The position numbers were made by a program, and so were the translations under genes. DNA of 13,983 bases from Monoraphidium neglectum (taxonomy: Eukaryota; Chlorophyta; Chlorophyceae; Sphaeropleales; Selenastraceae). The DNA lies in assembly GCF_000611645.1 (NCBI RefSeq), contig NW_014013303.1, forward strand, positions 17,606-31,588. The letters are read 5' to 3'. Below are positions 7,001 to 13,983 of the stretch, piece by piece (the first letter of the stretch is position 1; every line of letters starts with the position of its first letter). The notes below the pieces were generated by a model. It was not told the origin of the DNA. It did no database searches and worked only from the letters and a program-made list of their open reading frames with translations.

Positions 7001-9962
7001 ACCCAACCCGGTGTTCTCAGGAATGTTGCACCAACCGGCTGCAAGCTACCATAATGGTTCAGCCACCGGGCTGGCCATGCCAGGGAGGCGGGCGACCCTC
7101 ACCTGCCTATGCCGGCGCTCATCTCCTGCAGCGCAACAATGACCTGCTCCAGGTAGTGCAGGGACAGGTTGATGTACCTGCCAGTGGGGGGTCACACATG
7201 CGCGCTCCCCTCACATGCAAGAATCTCCCGCCGTACAGCGGGCACGCTCTGAGTCCCATGCACATTTGCATGGGACTCAGAGCGAGCCCTCAAAACGCTG
7301 CTTCTTTGGCAGCTGAGGCAAGGCCGGCGCGATCGCTGGCTGGGATGGGCAGGGGCCGAAGGTAGCTGGGACAGCGCAAGGATTGTCCGCGCAGCAGGGT
7401 GATATGATACCCATCACGGCTGCGCCGCACCCATGCGCCGCACGCGCAACACGCCCGGCCTTGCTGGGCAGGCCAGCACCACCCGCGCTGCTGCGGCTGT
7501 TTGTTCTGCAATACCGCCCCTTCTCGTCCTACCCCTAGCCCACCTTGCCTCCTTCAGGACCGCCCCCTCTGACCCAGTCTTGCCCACCCTCTCAGACCCC
7601 GCCAGGTCCACCAAGTTGAGCTTTGACCGCCGCACACGCGCGTCGAGCGCGCCGCCGCCGCCGCCGCCCCGCCGCCGCGCCTCGAGGGATACCGTGAAGA
7701 CGCAGTGGGAGCGCGACGACGCCTGGTTCATGGGGGTCTCGCTGATGGTGCGGTTGGTGTCCCCCAGGAACAACTGTTTTGTGTGTGTGATTGTGTGCGT
7801 TTGTGTGTGTGTGTGAGAGAGATGGGGTGTGTACATGTGTGTATGTGTGATATGGTGTGAGCCTCAATGTATGTGATGGTGTAGAATGTTGTGTGGAGAA
7901 GGAGCCAATGGATTGGGGGAGCATTCAAGGCGCCTGGCTGGTCTGTCAGGGCTTGGGCGGCCTCGGATGCGCCTGCTTGGGCTTTGCAGGCGGGTGCTAC
8001 GCAGAGCAAACTGACAACGCGTACGTAGCCGCCGGGATCCCTCTGCCAGCCGGCTTTCGCACACACTCACAGCCAACGTTTGCGTATTATTGTGCCTGAT
8101 CGCTGCGCAGCCAACCCCGTGCAATTGCCAGAGCACCTGGGTGCGAGCGAGGCGGCCCCCCTGCCCATCCCATTTGCACCCTCTGAGCGCACGCACCAGG
8201 TTGAGCGCCTCCTCCTCAGACGCGGCCCGGTGGGTGGACAGGTTGCGAAGGTGGATGCGCCCCTCCTCGTCTTCCTGGATCGTGACCTGCGCGTTCAAAT
8301 GGGGGCCGCGACAGGTGGCGGGGGATTGAGCGATCCAGCTTGTGCACGTCCATGCTAGCCACGCTTGCTGGCTGCTCGCGGGGCGCCCTCCACATGCTGC
8401 CCCTGATCACCACGCCTTCTACTATTCAATAAACAAACCAAACAAGCTCCCCTTCCGGCGCCTCACACAAGATCACCCTCCACCAGGCCGGCCGCCTCGC
8501 CCAGCAAGCAAAGCGGCCCAGACCACGCCCTCGCCTGCGGCATGTCCTCGAGCTGCGCCACCTCCCGCGCCGGGTCAAGCAGGTCGTACCCAACCTCGTT
8601 GTAGATTTCGAGGTACGACACCAGCACCTGGGGTGGCGTAAATATTGAGCCGTGGACAGGCACGAGGTTGCATGAGACGAGGCGGCTTGCTGGCAATATG
8701 CTCTGAGCCTTTTTGCGTCTGCGGCTTTTAAACAACGCTGAGCATTAGAGGTCCGGCGTCGCACACACGCAGGCGGCAGCTGGGCCGCGCTGGCTTCGAA
8801 ACCTATGCATTGCGGCGCGCCCGCCCCACCTGGTACTCAAAGTCGGCCCGCTGTGCTATCTCTGCGTACATTGCGCTGAGCGCCCTGGGGATGACGCCGC
8901 GGTCGGCGTAGCGCTCCGCGCCGCCGGTGATGGTGAAGGTCTTGCCGCTGCCCGTCTGGCCGTATGCAAACAGGGTCGCGTTGTACCTGTGCTCAGGGGT
9001 CCCGAGTACGCCATGCACGTGGGTTTAATGTGCTGAGTAATACGGTATTGCGGGACGCTTCAGACGTGGAAAGGTGGGGGCCAAGCAGTCGCGCGGCACG
9101 CGCGCCTGCTGTACAGAGGTTCAGGTGTCTCTGCTGCTCAACAACAGCAACCGGCTGCGATCGTCGGCTTGTAAGGGGATGACGTGACGGCTGACACCAA
9201 TACCCGGGCCCGCCCCCGCGTGGCACCCACCCCTCGAGGGCGGCGCCGACCAGGGGCCGCGCGGTGCGCTCGAACACCTCGTCCTGCTTTGCATCCGGCA
9301 GCAGCACGCCGTCAAACTGGAAGCGGAACCGCTCGCGCGAGTTGTTGACCGGCCTGATTTGGAGGGCAGCATACAGGTGTACGCGCAGGGGTTGGGCCGT
9401 CGCTGTTGGTGCCGGCCCCGCTGGGCGCGTCTGGTGGTCATCCCGGCGCAACGCAAGCGGCGGCGCTGCGTCGATGCATCCGCACAACTCGTCAGGCCAC
9501 ACCCGCCGGGGTGGCTTTGCTCCAGGGACCCTATGACAAACTCAGGGCGCCGCACCCCGCGACAGCGTCCTTTGGAATGTTGAACTCGACACTGCCGTCG
9601 GCCGCATCTAGCAGCAGCCGAGGGGACGGCCGCGCGACCGGTCGCACGCGCAGGAAGATAGAGATGTTGCTGGCCGCAACGTTGCGGGCGTCGCCGGCAC
9701 CGACGAGGGCGCTGCTGCTGCTGCTGCTGCCGGCCAACCCAGACCTGTCCGGCTCATCGCGGCTGTCGTGACTCGCAGAGTTTTGATGTTCGTGCGCCGG
9801 GTCTCCAGTGCGGTCGACAGCAGCTGCAGCGGCACCGCGGAACAGTCCACGCCGCTGCTCCTCCGCGACTGCACCATCGGCTCTGCTGCTGCCGCCGCCG
9901 CTCAGCTCCATCGATTGCACGGCGTGGACTGGATCAGCTCCTAAAGCTCTGGTCCTTCGCAC
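3487..9962 (-). CDS. KIF6: Kinesin-9 family motor, KIF6 type, with polyglutamine tail insertion
   Basis: Microtubule motor of a class tied to cilia and flagella. Exons (minus): 9962-9556, 9353-9231, 8986-8830, 8627-8535, 8286-8197, 7773-7544, 7177-7103, 6817-6709, 6399-6283, 5988-5820, 5613-5051, 4730-4589, 4435-4353 and 4143-3487. They join in phase to 3015 bases (1004 residues plus TAG). A low-complexity N-terminus precedes the motor (about 98-467): P-loop GQTGSGKT (186-193), switch I NQASSRSH (306-313), switch [10 protein letters not shown] (344-351), [11 protein letters not shown], then the neck-side [10 protein letters not shown]. After it come a KDELHLL segment, a Gly/Pro/Ala-rich linker, coiled coils ([39 protein letters not shown]), 28 glutamines (835-862), a Q-rich region and a final [18 protein letters not shown] motif. 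The motor, neck, coiled-coil order and last motif match animal KIF6 as I recall it; that protein is about 190 residues shorter and lacks the polyQ. The start is the first ATG of the open frame; 9911 is an alternative. Two introns seem to use GC donors. Confidence 0.92.
3661..3770 (-). repeat. Imperfect CAG-rich tract, second glutamine-rich segment
   Basis: Interrupted CTG/CCG/CGG units on the plus strand encode Gln runs broken by Pro, Arg and Val in the kinesin tail. The interruptions contrast with the pure tract at 3916-3999. Confidence 0.85.
3916..3999 (-). repeat. Pure (CAG)28 trinucleotide repeat coding for polyglutamine
   Basis: 84 bases of uninterrupted CTG on the plus strand, read as CAG on the coding strand, give 28 consecutive glutamines in the last kinesin exon. 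There is not one CAA interruption. Pure CAG/CTG tracts of this length form hairpins and are prone to length change. Confidence 0.97.
4803..4872. repeat. Two-copy direct repeat of a 30-base unit inside a kinesin intron
   Basis: Units 4803-4832 and 4843-4872 (core GGGGTGGATCGCAGGGT) differ at two positions and have a 40-base period. They lie in intron 11 (4731-5050, 320 bases), in which I see no other feature. The core TGGATCGCAGGG recurs near 11200 in an intron of the PPR gene. Confidence 0.75.
5989..6282 (-). other. Kinesin intron 9 with a 16-bp palindrome
   Basis: Intron between KRL-KQE (exon ending 6283) and IRDLKDEL (exon starting 5988). It holds the perfect palindrome CGCCTGCATGCAGGCG at 6131-6146, overlapping a direct repeat TGCATGCAGGCGGC (6135-6148 and 6151-6164). 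Confidence 0.7.
6400..6708 (-). other. Kinesin intron 8 with probable GC donor (309 bases)
   Basis: Starts with CAG/GCAAGG at 6709/6708 and ends at GCGCAG before 6399. This joins the NSEQAQ end to LDESIST in phase 0, as in kinesin-9 proteins. A GT donor 9 bases downstream (CTG/GTCGGG) is also in phase and would add Ala-Arg-Leu. The intron carries a G/T-rich tract at 6625-6692. Confidence 0.7.
6824..6914. repeat. TG/CA microsatellite-like tract at an intron 3' end
   Basis: The plus strand has TGTGTG, GTGTGCG and GTGCACGCG units. On the coding strand it is a CA-rich run that ends a few bases before the 3' splice site at 6818 (intron 7, 6818-7102). The alternating purine-pyrimidine sequence includes segments such as GCACGCGTGCACGCGCACGTGC, which could adopt Z-DNA. 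Confidence 0.8.
7178..7543 (-). other. Kinesin intron 6 (366 bases)
   Basis: Donor AG/GTGGGC at 7544/7543 and acceptor CTGGCAG before 7177; phase 2 restores AGG. It holds the perfect hairpin at 7245-7284 and no coding signal. Confidence 0.75.
7245..7284. repeat. Perfect 18-bp inverted repeat with a 4-base loop
   Basis: Arms 7245-7262 (CGCTCTGAGTCCCATGCA) and 7267-7284 are exactly complementary around the loop CATT. It is intronic in the kinesin gene. The stem is much longer than chance would give, but too short for a typical microRNA precursor. Confidence 0.95.
7774..8196 (-). other. Kinesin intron 5 (423 bases), CA-rich near its 3' end
   Basis: Donor CTG/GTGCGT at 8197/8196 and acceptor AAAACAG before 7773, phase 0, joining EEEALNL to LFLGDTNR. 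Positions 7778-7860 are TG-rich on the plus strand, so CA-rich on the coding strand, directly before the acceptor. The rest shows no feature. Confidence 0.75.
8287..8534 (-). other. Kinesin intron 4 with GC donor
   Basis: The only junction that joins LEDMPQ in phase 0 to VTIQEDEE, as expected for this kinesin family, uses CAG/GCGAGG at 8535/8534 and acceptor GCGCAG before 8286. The GT dinucleotides just downstream are in the wrong phase. Confidence 0.7.
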
Positions 9963-10351
9963 TTGCGAGAGCCGCTGGTCAAGAGGCTATGCATCAGTGC
10001 ATGCTGGTCAAGAGTGCCCGATGTGCGCCTGCCAGATCAGTGTTCATTCCCCTCATGGACCGGCAGCAAAAAACACGCGTCAAACTGCAAAAGCTGTCGT
10101 GTCAGCGAATCGCATGCAAACTCGACAACTTTACTAAACGGCACACTCCTTACTCATGCCCCGAAGCTGCCCCACACTGGGCCACAACCGCGGCGTCACA
10201 CCCGAGCTTGACTCCGCGCCAGAGCCAGCGAGACGCACATTCAAGTAGGTTGGCTATCAGTGGCCTCGCAGGGCGGACCAGGCACTGCGTGTGCAGTTCT
10301 TCGTTGACTATGGTTGGTGCCGAGCCTAGCTCTCCCTGACGGCCGGGAGGC
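9963..10351. other. Divergent intergenic region between the kinesin and PPR genes
   Basis: This 389-base gap separates the two start codons and should hold both promoters and 5' UTRs. It is less GC-rich than the exons. I see no clear TATA box, repeat or RNA gene. Confidence 0.6.
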
Positions 10352-13300
10352 ATGTGGCAGTCTCACGGCAGTATGATGGGTAATCTAGGCCCCGGCCAGG
10401 CAGGCGGCGGGCCTTTTGGGGCAGGCCCTGGCCAGGGCCCCGATTCGCTGCAGATCGACGTCGGGTTCCCGGTGTATGACAACTTCCTGGTGCCAGGCAG
10501 CAGGCAGCAGACTCATCAGGGTGCCAAGCAGCATGGCGCGCCGCGGAGGCCCGATCGGGGCAGCTCGGGTGAGTTTGCCCGCCAAAGTTTTGGCCGCCCC
10601 GCGGGCCGCAAGCGTGGGCTCCCCTCTGAGCAACTTCACGTGTATCCCAAGCAGGGAGACGTCAGAAGAACTACCGCAGGCTATGGGAGCAGATCAAGGC
10701 TGTGGGCCGGGGGGATTGTCTAGACGCGGACGGCCGCGGGGGTCTCCCAGGACCCGAACTCTCCGTCGAGGAGCTTGTCCGCCTGGTAGCCAGGCTGCCG
10801 CCGGACGCCCCGTGCGTGCCGCACGTGGGGCCGTCGTTGCAGTACCTCGACAGCCGGGCCTTTGCCGCGTTCATGAAGGACCTGGCCAAGAACGGCCACG
10901 TCGCGCGCGCGATGGAGCTCTTTGATTGGATCAAGGATCTCAGCCCTGTGCACGACCTGGCGGCGCTTGCAGATGTCTACAGTGAGCATAAAGGGGCTGG
11001 GACGCATGATCAATCAAAATGGTGGCGGTTGGGCGGCCCGGAGGCCGCGCGCGTATAGCCAGAGCGCTGGCGGCCTGCAATCGCCGGTCTTCACTCCCTT
11101 GAAACACGCAGCTGATTGCAGAGTACAGATCGCGCCAGTAGGGGAGCCGCTGCTTTGACTTGGCACCTGGCCGGCGCGGTCAAACACGGGCGCAGTTGGA
11201 TCGCAGGGAAGCCGCACCACACGCGCTGGCGTGCGCTAGCAGCGAGCGCCTGGGCCTACCCATCGATGTCCTCTGACTGTCAATCAAGTACGCATCTGTG
11301 CGCCTCCCCCCCCCCCCTCGCCACGCGCACTCCGCAGCGTACACCACCGCCATCAACAACGCCGGCCAGGCGCAGCAGCTGCGCCGCGCGCTCGAGCTGG
11401 TGGGGGAGATGCGCACGCGGGGCATCCAGTGCAACGTGCACACTTACAGCGCGCTTATGAATGTGTGCATCAAGGTGAGTGGGCACGACGGCGCACGTCG
11501 TGGCAGCGGCTGCCTGCTAGTGGGCTGCTGCGGACGCTGCGTTGAAGGGCGCGAGGCATGAGGGTCGCAGCAGTAAGTGGTGGCTGCAGCAACCGGGTAA
11601 ACGGTGGCTGAGAGCGGCGCGCGGCTGGCGCAGCCCCCCAGCAGCGGCGGCAGGAGCAGCAGCAACGCGGCGCCCGGCCCCACCACCTCCCAACCGCGCC
11701 TGCCCTGGCGCCACGCCGCACCCGGCCCCGCCCCGCCAGTGCGACGCCTGCGAGCTGGCGCTCGACGTCTTCAAGGAGATGCGCGCCGACGGCGTGCGGC
11801 CCAACGTGGTGACCTACAACACCCTTGTCGACGTGTTCGGCAAGATCGGGCAGTGGGAGCGCGCCGTGCGCGTGCTCGACGACATGTCGCAGGACGTGAG
11901 CAGGCCGGGGCGGGCGGGGAACGGGCGGGAGCCGCGCGGCCCGCGGCGGGCGGGGCGCCTGGGGGCACGGTCGAGCTGGTCGGCGCCGGGCGTCGGCCGC
12001 GAGCCCGGCGGGGGGCCCACGAGCGCGGCGCTGATGTTCCTTTTGTTCCGCACGGACAGGGGCTGGAGCCGGAGGTGCGGACGTTCAACACAGCGATCAT
12101 CGCCTGCAACATGTGCGGCCAGCCGCTGGAGGCGCTCAAGGTGGGGCCGCGGCGCGGCGCGGGGCGTCGTTCGGGCCCCTGGGACGGGCGCCCCGCCTTG
12201 CCTTTTCCCTTGCAAGCACGCGTGTGCGCAGGAGCAGCGGCGCCGGCCGTGCCGGCCCTGCCCGACATGCGTGCGCGCCGTACCGCGGTTTACGCCGGCC
12301 CCGCCAGGTGTACCAGCGGCTGCTGGAGGCGGGCCTGCAGCCAATCAGCACCACCTACACCGCGCTCATCAGCGCCTACGCAAAGGGCGGCAACCTGGAC
12401 CGCGCCCTGGACACGTTCAAGCAGATGGTGCGCGTGCGCGCGCAGGGCCGTCTGCGGGGCCCGCAGTGCTGGGCAGACTCTGAAAGGGGTCGGGTTGGGG
12501 GTTGCGGGCTGGGTTGCTTCTGCTGGGCCCATCATGCGGCCTGGTGCCAGGCGCAGCGGGGCCCCACTGGCGCTGGCTTCTGCGGTGTAAATGCAAGCTC
12601 CGCCGAGCCTCGACCAAAGTTGCCGTCGCCGCGCCCCTTGCGCCTGCGTTTTCGGCCGCAGGTGCGCGAGGGCTGCGAGCGCAGCGTGATCACCTACAGC
12701 GCGCTGATCAACGCCTGCGAGAAGGCCAGCCAGTGGGAGCTAGCGCTGCAGCTGTTTGAGCGCATGCAGCAGGAGGGCATCGCGCCCAACACGGTCACGT
12801 ACAACTCCCTCATCACAGCCTGCACGCAGGGTGAGGACGGCACGGGCTGTGCAGGCGACCGGGAGCGGTCGCATCGGCATACCACCCCTGGCTGCGGCTG
12901 CACCTGTGACGCGCGGCCCGCTGCCTCAGCCCTTCCCCAATTTGACCCTTGCCGCCCCTCTTGACCTCCTTTTTGACTGTTTCATCCTTGACTCCGCCTG
13001 GGCTATCTCGCTCACCTGATATGCTCCGCCTTGCTCCCTCTAACCAACTTCCCCATGAACAGGCAGCCAGTGGGAGAAGGCGTCCGAGGTTTTTGACCAC
13101 ATGCGCTTCCACAACTGCCGCCCCGACACGGTCACCTACTCCGCGCTCATCGGGGCCCTGGAGAAGGGCGGCCAGTGGCTGCGCGCCGTCAAGGCGTTTG
13201 AGCAGATGCAGGGGCAGGGCTGCCGGCCCGACAGCAGCATCTACCAGTCCATGGTTGACATGCTCTGGCAGAGCGGCGTCGCGTGGCTGCAGGCGCGCGC

Positions 13301-13983
13301 GCTGCAGCTGTACGCGGCGGCCGCGCGCAGCTGGCAATTCCGGTTCACGGTGCAGCAGGCGAGCCCGGCGGATGCCGGGCTGGTTGAATTCATAGTGCCG
13401 GCCTCCACGGCCAGCGTGGCGGTGCTCAGCACGCAGCGCTGGCTCGTCGAGCTCCGTGCGGCGCTCGACCGCGACGGCGCGCTGCTGCTCTCGGGCGGCG
13501 GCAGCGGCGGCGCGTGCGAGCGCGTCGCGGTCAGCCTGGGGCGCGGGCGGCACACGCGGGAGCAGGGGTGCGGCAACATCCGGCGCGCGCTGTTTGCGTT
13601 GCTGGAGGCGTTGGGCGCACCGCTCAGGTGTGTGTGCGGGCAAGTTGTTACCGGTTGGGGCAGAAACGCACATGCTTGCCACATAGTTTATACATGGCCG
13701 GCATGCGCAGGAAGCATATAAGCAAACGGGGAGATTCTCGAGCGACTCCATTAACGCGACGCGCGCGTGCTGTGGGAAAGACGTTGTGCACACGCCGCTG
13801 CAACCATCCCCTGTCGGGCGAGCTGACGCTAAGGCCGCCCCTCTCACAACGAATTGGGCGCATTCGCGCAGGCCGACGGAGCCCGGCGCGGCGGGTGGCG
13901 CCGTGACCCTTGAGGCTCCTATGGCCGCCTTCACCCAGTGGCTCGCCGGCCCCGACCTGCCGCAGGCGCTCAGCGCGCTGCTG
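10352..13983 (+). CDS. PPR-SMR organelle RNA-binding protein, 3' end cut by window
   Basis: Probably binds a specific organelle RNA and affects its processing, stability or translation. Exons are 10352-10568, 10655-10981, 11338-11474, 11740-11895, 12060-12140, 12308-12427, 12662-12830, 13063-13627 and 13872-13983 (continues). All join in phase to 628 residues. The N-terminus is Gly/Gln-rich, followed by a basic stretch (RRQKNYRRLWEQIK). A weak PPR-like helix pair lies at about 130-175. Eight exact 35-residue PPRs run without gaps from residue 180 to 459, each with a TYxxL-type start, then a degenerate one to ~495. Residues ~510-628 resemble the SMR domain of plant PPR-SMR proteins such as GUN1 and pTAC2: QRWLVELR, then SLGRGRHTREQGCGNIRRAL, then AAFTQWL. 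The usual LDLH motif is replaced by EFIVPAS. The start is the first ATG in frame. No classic transit peptide is visible, so an upstream exon may be missing. Its specific orthologue is not identified. Confidence 0.88.
10982..11337 (+). other. PPR gene intron 2 (356 bases) with a 12-C run
   Basis: Donor A/GTGAGC at 10981/10982 and acceptor CTCCGCAG before 11338; phase 1 restores ACG (Thr). A run of 12 cytosines at 11306-11317 forms the pyrimidine tract. Nothing else is recognised. Confidence 0.75.

Noticed and set aside
9710..9730. Second short CTG run as an expansion site
   Set aside because: It has only about six units and simply encodes a serine run in the kinesin N-terminus.
9808..10137. 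Plus-strand frame with an Ala/Arg/Ser-rich start resembling a transit peptide for the PPR gene
   Set aside because: Its first part is antisense to kinesin exon 1, and I found no donor and acceptor pair joining it convincingly to the PPR exons.
11542..12590. Two long overlapping plus-strand frames running through several PPR exons and introns
   Set aside because: The PPR repeats change frame at GT/AG boundaries, and splicing restores exact 35-residue repeats, so read-through frames are not the product.
12813..13934. Long minus-strand open frame of 373 codons
   Set aside because: It overlaps the PPR-SMR exons on the opposite strand, crosses their introns, and shows no domain; it is a GC-rich shadow frame.

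Overview
This window looks like nuclear DNA of a green alga. It is very GC-rich, and its genes are cut into short exons by introns of roughly 90-600 bases with GTGAG/GTGCG-type donors. It combines a plastid-type 6-phosphogluconolactonase, a cilium-type kinesin and a PPR-SMR organelle RNA-binding protein. A chlorophyte such as a chlamydomonad or selenastracean fits, but the species is inference. I see no bacterial operons, CRISPR array, rRNA or tRNA.

There are three genes. (1) Minus strand, 2690 to 1 and running off the left edge: 6-phosphogluconolactonase of the oxidative pentose phosphate pathway, six visible exons, with a likely chloroplast transit peptide and an unexplained N-terminal linker. 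(2) Minus strand, 9962 to 3487: a complete 14-exon gene for a kinesin-9 of the KIF6 type. The exons join in phase into 1004 codons plus stop. The protein carries a 28-glutamine tract encoded by an uninterrupted CAG repeat, and two introns appear to use GC donors. (3) Plus strand, 10352 to the right edge: a PPR protein with at least eight exact 35-residue repeats and a C-terminal SMR-like domain, nine visible exons, last exon incomplete.

Genes 1 and 2 are tandem, separated by about 800 bases (2691-3486). Genes 2 and 3 are divergent, sharing a 389-base gap (9963-10351). The genes show no obvious common pathway: plastid carbon metabolism, ciliary motility and organelle RNA metabolism.

Non-coding structure of note: a 148-base repeat present in two different introns of gene 1 (8 mismatches, no gaps, conserved foldback end); CA-rich tracts next to several 3' splice sites; a perfect 18-bp hairpin in a kinesin intron; and the long CAG tract. 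I did not find a convincing new multi-gene system. The best leads are the intronic repeat pair, the predicted RNA target of the PPR array, the conserved-looking linker of the lactonase and the polyglutamine insertion in the kinesin tail. All gene models were assembled by eye from homology, splice motifs and phase, without transcript data.
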